Assembly: GCA_920105625.2 (NCBI GenBank)
Contig: OV050030.1
Span: 422,587,240-422,651,239, forward strand
DNA from: Clusia tigrina
Lineage: Eukaryota > Arthropoda > Insecta > Diptera > Clusiidae
Direction: 5' to 3'
DNA length: 64,000 nt
This document shows positions 44,831-56,085 of this stretch, one piece after another; positions within the stretch are counted from its first letter, which is position 1; the number at the start of each line of letters is the position of its first letter. The position numbers and the translations under genes were made by a program. The notes beneath the pieces are model-generated. The model worked only from the letters and a program-made list of their open reading frames with translations. It was not told the DNA's origin and ran no database searches.

Positions 44831-45847
44831 TCACTACATTTGCTCATGTAATGTAATGTTATGTAATGTAAAAGGGAGTTATATCATGTACTGCGACCTA
44901 AAATATCTATTGTACAACCCTCTGCTAATATAGGATAACCCTATATAAACTCATCCATCTTTGTTATCCTTAGAAATACTAGGATATCAGCTGGATCTAG
45001 CTATTTCATTACCTGGTATCAAATATGATCCCAGGCTTTTGTATCTGCTGTGCATCAGTGCTCCACAGCTGCCTAATATGTGCTCTGACGACTCGGTTTC
45101 CTCGTCGCAGAATCTGCACATTGAACTTGAAACGATTCCTAAGTTGCTTAGGTGTCCCTTGAGATTGCAGTGACCAGTCAAAAGCCCGGGCAGTATTCTT
45201 AAGCTGTTTTTGGGCAAGTCAATGCAACATTTGAATCTTTTGCAGTTGTAGTTGCCCAAAAGTAGTTTTGATTGTCTTAGCCCAATATGATTTGCAAAAA
45301 GTTCCTGCCTTGTTTGCCTTTCTTGTTCCCTAAGTACTTCTTGCCATACTCCTCTGCCTATGCCACAGTAAGGTTCTGGGCCTATCATTGCCATGGAGGC
45401 CCCTTTTCTGGCAAGTTCGTCCGCTTGTTCATTGCCCCGGATACCTATGTGGCCAGGAACCCAGCATAAACTAACCTTGTTGCACTTTCCCAACTGATTT
45501 AGTTTCTGTAGATAGTCCCATACTACCTTAGAGTCCACTTCATACGAGCTTAATGCTCGAATGGCAGCTTGACTGTCAGAAATTATGGCTATTTCCCGTC
45601 TTCTATAGCCTCTGTTTAGATTAAACTGCGCGCATCTTTCGATGGCGAGAATCTCTGCTTGGAAAATACTTGGATATTTACCCATTTTCTCGGAGTACTT
45701 GGTTCTAGGTCCAAATACCCCGCCCCAGTACCACTATCGGTTTTTGACCCATTCGTGTACCACATGATCGTATGTTCCTTAAAGGAGTTCGCAGCGTTTA
45801 AATTGCTCCATTCCTTCTTGTAACTTAGTTTCACCACATTTGCTCAT
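44831..45847 (-). mobile_element. LINE insertion with 17-bp target duplication
   Basis: tcactacatttgctcat at 44831-44847 recurs as tcaccacatttgctcat at 45831-45847, one mismatch. Between them, 983 bp of a minus-strand LINE end in a pentanucleotide tail, written here as gtaatgtaatgttatgtaat, i.e. (attac)n at the element's 3' end. The 5' part is truncated within ORF2 before the RNase H. Confidence 0.88.
44987..45830 (-). pseudogene. LINE RNase H and zinc motif, first Asp altered
   Basis: From right to left: MWYTNGSKTDSGTGAG, where the first catalytic Asp of YTDGS is Asn; IFQAEILAIERC (Glu); IAIISDSQAAIRAL (Asp); LCWVPGHIGIRGNEQADELA (His, Asp); LLTGHCNLKGHLSNLG; and MCRFCDEETESSEHILGSC, a zinc-type motif. 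The frame changes once, near 45680, between the first and second blocks; after that 232 residues are open. The Asp-to-Asn change alone would disable cleavage. Confidence 0.9.
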
Positions 45848-46854
45848 AGAGTATGCACTATTTTGTCAACAGATTCGTATGAAAATACTCTCATAAAAAA
45901 CCTTATTTGATTTGTTTTTATGACATAAAAATAAATTATTGTATTTCTTTCGATTTCAAAGACTTGGACAAGATCAGTTTAAATATTTCGAATATAATGT
46001 GTCTTTATTTTGAGTCAAAATTTCGGTTTCCTTCAGCAACGATCTCCACTCTAATTTTCATACCTGTTGCGTTCGTAGATTAAAATTTTTTCGAGATTCA
46101 TTTGATTTTGATTATTGATATAATAAATAAGAGTTTAAAAGGATTATTTGAAAACAAATATTTTATTTCTTATTGGAAATAAAGTTTTGTTATTACATAA
46201 ATTAATTTGTAAAAAAAATTAATTAATTATAATTATAAAATAAAAAACTATAAAAAATAATAAATTTTTTTTTGTATAAAAATAAATTTTTTGTTAAAAA
46301 TAAAAATAAAACAAATTTGAAAATAATTATAACGAAATTTAATTTTTCTTTCTGATAAAAATAAGGAGAAAAAAAATAGAAAAGTTAAATTATTTTATCC
46401 TAGAAAAAATAAAGTTAATATTATAAACTATAAAAAAGAAATAAAAAATCAATAAATATGAAAGAATAAATATTTTCTTTTTGAAAATATTAAAATTATA
46501 AACAAAAGCAAAGACAAAAATATACGCTTGGAAATTACTTGCTTTCGATGTTAATATTTAAAAATAAAAAAAAATAAATAAATTTATATATAATATATGA
46601 ATTTTATATATAAATAAAATAAATGTGTATATAATATATAAATATTATAAAAAATTTCAATTTTTTTTAAAAAGGCAGTTTTTGAAATTATAAAGTAAAA
46701 CCAAAAATATTTCAATTAAAGGAAAAATAATAAAAGAATTAATAAAATTTATAATAATACAAAATTTGAAGCAAAATTATTTTAAGCAGTGCCACTGATT
46801 TAAGACAAAAGAGCAGAAATAAAAAAAGCGTTTCAAAAAATTACATTCGGCAAC
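45848..46854. other. AT-rich region upstream of the host exon
   Basis: Extremely A/T-rich, with many aaaataaa strings. No TE or coding motif. It may include the 5' untranslated region of the exon at 46855, but I cannot place a promoter or transcription start. Confidence 0.5.
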
Positions 46855-47372
46855 ATGTCGGCCTTAAAGGCCAACAAGCACGTTAAGTGTGTGCATGCGC
46901 ATGCGCAACAACTGCTGCCACAACAACAACAAGAACAACAAAATCAAAAACAAAATTACATTAATAATAAAACTATAAGGAACAGGTTCTATACAACCAG
47001 CACAAAAATTGCAACCAGCAACAACAACAAACCCAATATCATCAATAGTAGTCGCCGCATCTTCAACAACAACAACAAAAACAGCCACAACCACATCAAT
47101 AACAGCAGCAACAGCAGAAGATCGTGGTCATCCTTTGGCACTGCTTTGCTGCTGATTGTCTGTATTCTCAGCGGCTTAACCGACAGCGTTGTCGAATGCG
47201 GCAACGGTGGCGGCGCCGCTGCCGTACTACGACCCGGCACTGGCAATCCCTCGGCACGTCTGCCACGTACCAGCGCCAGTCAACTGAATAGCGGTAATGG
47301 TGGCACCGGTGGCAATTACAAGTTGGCTGCCAAAACGCTCAACACCACGCGCACTGGAAATTTGCGAACAAG
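46855..47372 (+). CDS. first coding exon of a secreted or membrane protein gene
   Basis: ATG at 46855 in the context CAACATG, close to the fly start consensus. The exon encodes 172 complete codons plus two bases and ends at cgaacaag|gtgagtgtg, a near-perfect 5' splice site with GT at 47373-47374. Residues 1-90 are Gln/Asn/Ser-rich with basic patches (QQQQEQQNQKQ, NNNNKNSHNH). Residues about 94-112 (FGTALLLIVCILSGLTDSVV) are hydrophobic and follow Arg-Arg-Ser-Trp, so they look like a late signal sequence or a signal anchor. Then follows a Gly/Ala/Asn-rich stretch (GNGGGAAAVLRPGTGNPS). The rest of the protein is in later exons not recognised here. I do not know the gene. Coding use of the repeats by chance is possible, but start, hydrophobic core and donor together argue for a real exon. 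Confidence 0.78.
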
Positions 47373-48437
47373 GTGAGTGTGCAGTGTATTTGTGTGCGTG
47401 TGCAATTGCGTTTGCCTGTGTTTGTGTGAGTGCAACGCAACAAAAAATAAAATTTGCCTTGATTTTGCGTTGCTGTGTGTTCTTTTCGTAAAAAATAAAT
47501 AAATGTATTGTTGTTATAGCTAATTTATGTTATTGTTGTAATCATAGTGCCGGATTTGAGCATGGTCTTTTATCTTTTATGCTAAATTTTCTGGAGCAAT
47601 TATGTTAGGAAATTGCGCCGACCGCATCGAAAGACTTAGAAAACGAACTGGTTTTCGCCGCGTGCCATTTGTGTGAATGAGTGTGCGCGCGTGAGTGAGA
47701 GAGAGAGAGAGAGTGTGTGTGATTGTGTATGTGAGACAATTTATGCAAAATTTGATTAGATTCTTATTAACTGAAAATACAGTTTTTAATTTAGAAATAT
47801 TTGCGTCTTTAGTTTTCAATGTCGCTGGTATAAATAATGCTTTATTTCTTAAAAAAATTAATAATAATTAATACAAAATAAGAACTGAAAAAGCAACGAA
47901 TAAGAAGAAAATGAACAAACAAATAATAGAAAAAAAATAAAAAAAAGTTTAAAAAACAAATTAAATTAACAAAAAAAAAAAATAAATTATGAAACAAAAA
48001 AAAAAATTTTTTTTTAAAAAACAAAAAAAAAACATGAAAAAATATTTAAAAACCAAAAAGTTTTGACTTCCTTAAATTGACAAATTAATTTCGGTTTAAA
48101 CTCATATATAATAATTTGCATGATTTTGAATATTATGCTAAAATTTGCTTTAAACATTTCTTAAATTATGTGCAGCGTGCTAATCACATTTGAAGCGATT
48201 AACAAAAAAATGTTGGCTTTTTTGGCATAATCTTATTTATTATAATTTTAAAGTCGAAGCTGGCGGCTCTTAAATTAAAAAAATTTGTAAGTGGTTAAAA
48301 AGTGATTCGTACTCCACGACAAACTAACTAGCAACAAATAAGATTTTGCGTAATGATGGACTCTAAAATCTTCAGCATAAATTTATACAAATCTCAAATT
48401 AGACTAGATTATTTTTATATATCTGTTTTGCTATATA
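47373..48437. other. probable start of first intron
   Basis: Begins with the splice donor gtgagtgtgc. GT/GA runs at 47695-47725 and an A-rich stretch at 47860-48060. No exon was recognised, and no acceptor could be paired with the donor with any confidence. Confidence 0.55.
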
Positions 48438-48698
<261 letters not shown>

Positions 48699-49080
48699 AA
48701 GGGCATGAACACTCGGTCAGAAGACACACTCAGCCCATACAGGCAACAGGACAATTGTTACATGGCCCATCAATCACGAGGTATGTTCCAAAACCAAAAC
48801 GAAACTTTGAGGTATTTTAGGAAATCCCTAACTCCCGTGGGTTTAAAATTCCTACTATCAGCGAACAGATAGTTTCTTCACTATGATTAGCGTTTGTAAA
48901 CGATTCTCACAAAGAAACTGGAATGTGGTTTCGTCCTCTTTCTCATCTTTACAGTCTCTACAAAAGTAGACAAATTGTAGACCTAAGCTTAGTAACACCA
49001 AAGCGAGGACTACTCCCTCTACCTTTAGAGGACTACTCTGTCTATCAAGTGATAAAAGTCTACAGAGCAATGGATGTTTA
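48699..49080 (-). mobile_element. LINE 3' end fragment
   Basis: Reads leftwards SSPLKVEGVVLALVLLSLGL then FCRDCKDEKEDETTFQFLCE, a degenerate zinc-type motif, then an untranslated part with tgggccatg and gagtgtgtcttctgaccg. That 3' text has counterparts at 50690-50745 and 58400-58460, placing the three in one family or in related families. Confidence 0.75.
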
Positions 49081-50073
49081 GATTAAGCCTGAACAGCTCC
49101 TTTATATTGACTATCAATTTAGTAAATTGTAGGGTAATATACGTGTGTTGATGAGGGTTGAATCAATATCAATTCCGTTGGCCTTGCAAGATCGGCTTAC
49201 GCATCGATTGCAGGTTTCACACAACTTATGAATGCAATGATATACAGAAACCTAGTGCGAAGCGGAATGTCGCCCTCAGTAGAGATTGTAACCGGCAGAG
49301 TTTGCCGTTGGTTACGCTATTGTTTGGTTCTGTAACTAAGCCTAGTTAAGAGCACCGAGAGAAGAAATGAGAAATCTAATGTAGGATTGCAGTTTTAGAA
49401 GTTCAGATTAATTATGGTTTATTTGGTGGCTCGCTGGCTCTTTTATATCATTGAATTCTTATTGTTTTCTTATTCTAACTAACATAAAATATATCAATCT
49501 TATTTCTACTAGTTACAAATCATATTCCCGAAATTTGTCTCAAGTATCAGACTACCGATATTATTCATTGACGAATCATCGTCTTTGTTTATATTAATAA
49601 TTTTGAGTGCAAGTTCAGGGCTAAAGTCACTGCACTGTCCAATATGCATATGCTGCAATATAGGCAGCGTGTGTTATTGCACCACCAAAATGCTTGTCTA
49701 GCGTATTTGGTATTGAGTGCAATTGCACACGTTGCGCTATTGTCAGTTTGTCTGCATATGCAACTTGCTGCTGTGCTTATGACGATGTGTGGTCGTCAGT
49801 GTACACTCGTGTGGTACACTACAAAATTAACTTTAATGCTTTTACTAACTAACTAGCTTTCCTTTGCCAAACCCGAGATTAAAAAATTATTTAAAGGTTA
49901 ATTTAATAATGTTTATATCCTCCTTATTAGTTGGAAGCTGCCACACTTTTCTGACAATCTTGTCCGCAGCTTTGTTAGCTGGTATAACTACATAAGCTGG
50001 TACCTAGACTAGACACATACTACGTCTGATCGTTCAGAGATATATTTCTCTTAGAGGTAGGACAGGGCATATG
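49081..50073. other. no gene recognised
   Basis: No coding, RNA or repeat structure was supported. Confidence 0.45.
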
Positions 50074-50348
50074 AATTCTCAATACAAATCATCTTTCAGC
50101 AGATGCATTGATAACAGCTGCTTTCATTCGCATTTTTTCATAGTCAATATCGTAAAGCAAAGTTAGCCGTCATCTGCGGTGAAATACAAGTAGCAATAAA
50201 TGAGTTGATAGAACTCCATTAAGATAGTACCCAAAGAGGTTTAATTAACATTTAGAGGCAATAAAAAGTTGATGACATATCTCTGTCGACAACTGTGCTG
50301 GTTTTGACCGGCCACTGCATACTGGGAAAGCACGCAGAAAGACTGGGC
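50074..50348 (+). repeat. left arm of a large inverted duplication
   Basis: 275 bp whose reverse complement occupies 51207-51481, with the same length and three differences by eye. It begins aattctcaatac and ends agactgggc. The inner 80 bp encode the LINE phrase LVLTGHCILGKHAERLG; the outer 195 bp are not recognisable as LINE coding sequence. Confidence 0.95.
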
Positions 50349-50775
50349 TTACCCTCAAGCAGTGGGCCTACCCTCAAGCAGTGGGCCTACCCTCAAACGA
50401 TTTTTGCCGAGGCTGTGGCTCCGAGGAGGAGGACGAGACGGGTTTCCACCTCTTATACCACTGCCCATCCTTTAGAAGAGGAAGAATTCGCACATTTCAA
50501 AATCTTAAGCCTCTCTTATTATCGAGTACAGATCTTTTTCTGATTATATTATATCAGCTTCGTTGTCAAAATTATAATTTCTTAAATACCTCAGCAAGCG
50601 GTTCCTCTATGTACCACTGTCAGCCACGTGTCTGGCTTTTATATATATTTTTCCTCTACCCAGGTAGGTAGGACTGGCAGCCTACTTTGCCAGAAGCACA
50701 CTTGAGCACACCTAATGGCCCATTGCGATACCACGATTTGGCGCCGTTTAATCACTGACTAAAAATAATTTCACT
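50290..50775 (+). mobile_element. LINE 3' end fragment in the left half
   Basis: TTVLVLTGHCILGKHAERLG, a short 19-bp repeat (about 2.5 units, 50343-50400), then PSNDFCRGCGSEEEDETGFH and LLYHCPSF, a zinc-type motif, then decayed sequence and a 3' region with cagaagcacacttgagcaca and aatggcccattgcgataccac. The element's own tail is near 50665 (aggtaggtagg). Confidence 0.85.
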
Positions 50776-51260
50776 TGAAGATGGTGGATGTCAGCGAAAG
50801 GACAGCGCCGGGAAAGGCACGACTGCCCCATTATGTTGCAGGAAACCATCCTGATACTTTGATGAACCTTGCTATATCCCTAATATTAAAGGATGACAGC
50901 TCTGTCAAGCCTGTGAGAAATGGGGCAACAAAGATGCGATTTCTTCTTCTGCTCAAGGAAGGCCAGTGATATAAGAGGTGGAGAACCATCTCGTCCTCCT
51001 TCTCGGAACCACAGACCCGGCAGAAATCGTTTGAGGGTAGGCCCAGTGATTGTGGGTAGGCCCAGTGCTTGTGGGTAGGCCCAGTGCTTGATGGTAGGCC
51101 CAGTGCTTGAGGGTAGGCCCAGTGCTTGATGGTAGGCCCAGTGCTTGAGGGTAGTCCCAGTGCTTGAGGGTAGGCCCAGTGCTTGATGGTAGGCCCAGTG
51201 CTTGAGGCCCAGTCTTTCTGCGTGCTTTCCCAGTATGCAGTGGCCGGTCAAAACCAGCAC
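50776..51260 (-). mobile_element. LINE 3' end fragment in the right half
   Basis: Opposite orientation to the neighbour at 50290-50775. LVLTGHCILGKHAERLGL, a longer 19-bp repeat array (51033-51205), then a zinc-type motif region (cggcagaaatcgtttgag to ctcgtcctccttctcgg) and LEQKKKSHLCCPISHR in another frame, then IRDIARFIKVSGWF near 50900-50850. More of the ORF end is kept here than in the left half. Confidence 0.85.
51033..51205. repeat. 19-bp VNTR, about 9 units
   Basis: Unit gcccagtgcttgagggtag with variants (tgat for tgag, tgtg). Because 19 is not divisible by 3, a reading passes through all three frames and returns after three units; none holds a stop, giving a 19-residue protein period (KHWAYHQALGLPSSTGTTL). 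The left arm has about 2.5 units at the mirrored place. Confidence 0.95.
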
Positions 51261-51481
51261 AGTTGTCGACAGAGATATGTCATCAACTTTTTATTGCCTC
51301 TAAATGTTAATTAAACCTCTTTGGGTACTATCTTAATGGAGTTCTATCAACTCATTTATTGCTACTTGTATTTCACCGCAGATGACGGCTAACTTTGCTT
51401 TGCGATATTGACTATGAAAAAATGCAAATGAAAGCAGCTGTTATCAATGCATCTGCTGAAAGATGATTAGTATTGAGAATT
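51207..51481 (-). repeat. right arm of a large inverted duplication
   Basis: Reverse complement of 50074-50348. Differences noted: one in tac(a/t)aatc, one in catt(c/t)gcat and one in atcg(t/c)aaag. No length difference. The identity stops at the VNTR on the inner side and at 51481 on the outer side. Confidence 0.95.
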
Positions 51482-52605
51482 GATTGGCCTTGTAAAAAGC
51501 AAAAATGAATTTTTGAAAAATCGCTTATTTTAATTTGAAGTTTATAAATGACGTCGACCCTGTTTGCCAATTTGCTTCACCCACAAAGTGAACCGAAACC
51601 GAAACCATAACCAAAATTAAATTAAAATGAAGTTAATGGACGTGTTGAACTGACAAGTCCAATAAACAAACACAAAAGCCCTCCAAAAATAGCCCCAAAA
51701 AATTGGAGCATAAATTGAACCAAATACAAATCAAGCAACGCTGACAAATTTCCAAAAGCAGACACAATGCAAAAGGAAAATGCACACGCGGCTGCTTAAA
51801 TGGCAAACTGCATAAAATTATAACAAAAAGTGCCCTGCCCGATGGGAGCACAGAAAAGAAATATTTCAGAAATTATTTAATCGTGAGAAAAGCGAAACAC
51901 GTGTTTGCGGCGGCCATAAAAGTGAGTGTGTGGCATGGAATAATCCTCCAGTCGGCCGGCCAGCCAGCAGTCAGACGTCGGTCTACCACTGCCACTCACT
52001 TTCGCAGTGTGGGTGTGCCGCACTGCTCTTACCTAATTGCGTGCATTTATGTAAATGAACACCGAAGAGTCTGCGGGCATGTAGCGTGAAATTCTCTTAA
52101 GAAATTCGCTGCTTGTGCAACACGTACGCAGGCGCACTTCGGCTGACGGGAGTGCGTCTGCGGTGCGCCGGCGTTGGTACGAGTATTCATTATCATAATT
52201 AATTGTGTGAGAAATTGCAAATTTCGCACAGATGCTGATGTGACTGTGCTGTGCGGTTTAATGCCGCCTCTTGAGTAATTTATCTGCAGTTATTAATTTA
52301 TGTTTTACCTACATTTGCAGTTGATTTATACGAAATTGGAAGTTGGGTCATGATTTGAATGGGCGTTTGAAATTTATTACTCTTAAATATCGAAGTAATA
52401 AAATCAAATCGAATTCCCACAGAAAGCTGATGTGTTGGCAGTCACGACAATGTGGCGATTCGATTTGGTCCGAACTTCAAAGCCACAGAAATTGACCAAT
52501 TCCCTTGAACAGCAGAGTTTACGCTTAATGAGACAAAGGTTAAATGTGTTTCCCAACGGCATCAATGACAATAAAGCAATAACTCACTATATTACAAATG
52601 TACGT
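51482..52605. other. no gene recognised
   Basis: Unique-looking sequence, somewhat more GC-rich at 51900-52180. Short frames (51883-52089, +) have no domain. Confidence 0.45.
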
Positions 52606-53090
52606 AAGGATACTGCAGAACAGGGGAATGCTGAATGAAGGAACTCAGTAAGGATACTACAGAACAGTGGAATGCTGAATGAAGGAACTTAGTAGGGATA
52701 CTGCAGAACAGTGGAATGCTAAATGAAGGAACTTAGTAAGGATACTACAGAGCAGTGGAATGCTGAATGAAGGAACTTAGTGAGGATACTACAGAACAGT
52801 GGAATGCTGAATGAAGGAACTTAGTGAGGATACTGCAGAACAGTGGAATGCTGAATGAAGGAACTCAGTAAGGATACTACAGAACAGGGGAATGCTGAAT
52901 GAAGGAACTTAGTAAGGATACTACAGAACAGTGGAAAGCTGAATGAACGAACTGAGCAAGCATACTGCAGAACAGTGGAATGCTGAATGAAGGAACTTAG
53001 TAACGATACTACAGAACAGTGGAATGTTGAATAAAGGAACTTAGTAAGGATACTGCAGACCAGTGGAATGCTGAATGAAGGAATTGCTTA
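52606..53090. repeat. 44-bp minisatellite, about 11 units
   Basis: Unit aaggatactacagaacagtg followed by gaatgctgaatgaaggaactt and agt. Units are highly similar, with a few substitutions (ctgcag/ctacag, ggggaatg/gtggaatg). Confidence 0.96.
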
Positions 53091-54367
53091 GTGTTTATTT
53101 ATTAAAATTCTAAGGAATATGATGATGGAAGCTGACAAATGGGTATTTCTTACCAAAGCCCCTATATGATGGTTTAAAAATAGAAGATGGTGGAAAGGAG
53201 CAGATTAAATGTGTGGGTCAGAACTGGGTGTGTATTCTGAGTATTCTATTGGACTAAACCAAAGTGAAGTTAGAAATACAAAAATGAAAAAGGACGAAGT
53301 TTTCACGAATTTTAATTTATCGAAATTATATCCTAGTGACATACGCTTCAGTCCTTTGCTTTGCTTGAGCCAAGCTTAATTGTTTCTGTTCAGAGATGAT
53401 ATGGAAGTATGTAATTTTTCCCTGCTGAGTATTGGGTACATGGTTCAAAGGAGAACTGCAATTCCAATTAAAAGAGTTTAGAGTAAATATTTAATTACGA
53501 AGATGATCAGAAATTATAGAATAACTTCTATATTAAGATTTCACTAAGATTCCCACCCTAATCAAGGTACCGGAATGCTTTTTTCAAAACCTTTTGCTCT
53601 TCTAATCGAAGGCTTTTGTTGCTAGTTCTTATTCTACTAAACCCTTTTAGACAGGATTCATTATAATGCAAAGTAATTGAATATATAAATAAATAAATAG
53701 AATAATAAACGTAGTGTGGAATGTAGAGCTAGAGCTACTCGGTGAGATCAGGGACACTTTTAGTGGCCCAGACAAGCCCCATATTCTGGTAAGCCATAAG
53801 GAAGCGAAAAGTTAGGCCGTAGAGGTAGAAAAAGGTTAACGTGTTGTCTATAGGAAAAATGGCTATAGTAGAGTTGTTCCAGAAAGGAGATGGAGAGGAT
53901 GTTAATCATATTGCAATATTGAGGCGGGCTTTCATTTGGTAGATGTTGGTACATTTGAAGGTGAAGCATATTTTATTGTAAGTATTGGGTGGATGACAGC
54001 CAAGAATGTGTTGGAAAAGTCTAGGGATAAAGTAAAGAAAAGTAAGCTAAAGAGATGGGATCATGGAACATTAAATTCAAGCTCTGGGTAGTAGATATGA
54101 GGAATGGGATCATGTCCACGTTACATAAATGTGAAGGTTCGTTGTTACATGATAATCAGGATGGAGGATATATTCGTGGAGATACTCTGCGAGAAGGCGA
54201 TCAATAAGAGGCTATTATCATTAAGTGGCTTTACATTCCAAATTAATTCCGAGTAAATATTTGGTAAATAGTTCAGTGTTTGATTTTATTTCCAAGTGAG
54301 TGAGTCTAGAATAGATATTTCACTACACAGGTAGACAAGACGCATAGAGTATATATTTCATTATGAT
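53091..54367. other. no gene recognised
   Basis: AT-rich, with no supported feature. Confidence 0.45.
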
Positions 54368-54650
54368 GTCTGGTCAAGTGTCCAGTCAAGTGTCCAGTCA
54401 AGTGTCCAGTCATGTATCCGGTTAATTGTCCAGTCAAGTGTCCAGTCAAGTGTCCAGTCAAGTGTCCAGTCAAGTGTCCAGTCAAGTGTCCAGTCATGTA
54501 TCCGGTTAAGTGTCCAGTCAAGTGTCCTGTCAAGTGTCCATTCAAGTGTCCCGTCAAGTGTCCCGTCAAGTGTCCATTCAAGTGTCCCGTCAAGTGTCCC
54601 GTCAAGTGTCCAGCCAACTCTCCAGTCAAGTATCCGGTCAAGTGTCTCGT
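54368..54650. repeat. 12-bp minisatellite, about 23 units
   Basis: Unit cagtcaagtgtc with variants catgtatccggt, cattcaagtgtc and cccgtcaagtgtc. Since the unit is four codons, tetrapeptide frames stay open on both strands (VKCP and HLTG); they are artefacts of the period. Confidence 0.96.
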
Positions 54651-54869
54651 TTAATGGGGTTTAATAAGAAAGAGACCTACTACAGGGAATCTAGAATCTT
54701 TTACATATGTTGTGAATTGTGAAGAGTATAATCTACTTTCCAAGGAAGTGAGTGTAGAATTTAATCAGGAAGTTGTTCGAGTAAAATCGCCCTCCAAGGT
54801 ACCTCAGTATTCGTCAGGTACTTCACTACTGTGAAGATAGAAGTGCTTAGGCTATTTTTGATGAATATA

Positions 54870-55051
54870 TAGTCAATTATTATTATTATTATTATATCTT
54901 ACATCATAATTAATTATGAGTGCAAGGTCTTGGGGAATGAGTACTAGCTACAGAGGCTTTCGACTCGAAGGGAAAAGGATTTTTTATATTAAGAAGCATT
55001 TTGGAGACCAAGCCCGGGGCAGGATTTGAACCTGCGACCCTAGTCAATTAT
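54870..55051 (-). mobile_element. tRNA-type SINE, 5'-truncated, with target duplication
   Basis: Flanked by tagtcaattat at 54870-54880 and 55041-55051 (11 bp). On the minus strand it starts at the B box (gggtcgcaggttcaaatcc), then gccccgggcttgg, ttcccttcgagtcgaaagcc, gtagctagtactcattcccc, cataattaattatg and a (taa)n tail. The A-box part is missing. Confidence 0.85.
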
Positions 55052-55923
55052 AAATAGCACAATTACTTTTCAGACTAAGTCTCTTAGTATATGTTTCATA
55101 TTCTCGATTCATTCAGGACCCTTCTGGTTGCATATTTGTTGCGTACACAATTCAAATTAATTTCAATTATTTTAACTGTTACTCTTTCTTTTTGTAATTT
55201 TTCTTTTGTGCCGAAATAAAATAATTTATAATAAATAAATTTAAAGTGACTGAACAAAACTGAACTCGTAACCTTTCCATTGTTCGCAAACAAACTTCAT
55301 ATTCGGAAAGTCCACTAAAAACGTCTAAATATGCAATTTGAATTATATTTTCTCCTCTCAAGTAATTGTGGGTGTACCATAGATTTAGTCCCACTTGAGA
55401 TCCATCTCAGCTCTTTTAAATGTTCTTAATTGTTCCATCATTTAAATGCCGTATTAGTTTCATCGCGCAAGAGTTGGTATAAATATTGAAAGCTGATTAG
55501 GAAACACGTTTCGCAATCCGTTTAAGATTAAATATATCGTCAAAATAATATTCGTTTTTTACAGCAGTTTTGCGCTCTGCGCGACTGCTCAAGGTGAACT
55601 TCTCGCAAAAACATTGCCCAAAAGTAAAATTATTGGCATACAAATTTCTAAGAAACAAAATTGAATTTTTTGAAGGAAAAAATGAAGTTGTTTACTAAAA
55701 TAAATTTATTAAATTTCAGAATATGAAATCTTGAAGCAAACTTAGTCTGCAACATTTTGTGCATGGCCAAATTTCATTCAAGAACTGGGGCCAGGTTGCA
55801 ACTCTTGTACGTTCCTGGTACTATTCGTACTCTATCATGAACGTACACTTCTGTGGTCGGTTTGTTTATATTAGTTACAAAGCACGATCAACAGGATACA
55901 AAATGTTTTCATTAACAATATTC
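55052..55923. other. no gene recognised
   Basis: No supported feature. Confidence 0.4.
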
Positions 55924-56085
55924 TTTCTATAGAACTAGAGCAAAATAAATCTGATTATCAACAATATACTATTCATAGGACTAGAGCAAAGCAAATCTGA
56001 TTATCAACTATATAGTATCCATAGGACTAGAGCAAAGAAAATCTGGTTATCAACAATTTACTATCCATAGGGCTAGAGCAACAGA
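55924..56085. repeat. 46-bp minisatellite, about 3.3 units
   Basis: actagagcaaag recurs at 55934, 55980, 56026 and (as gctagagc) 56072, with ctgattatcaacaat and ctatccatag between. Confidence 0.93.

Noticed and set aside
54306..54654. Tetrapeptide repeat proteins on both strands
   Set aside because: The 12-bp period keeps all frames open; no start context or other domain.
55560..55605. Small exon between an acag and caaggtgaac
   Set aside because: Has acceptor-like and donor-like edges but no reading that links to the exon at 46855 could be supported.
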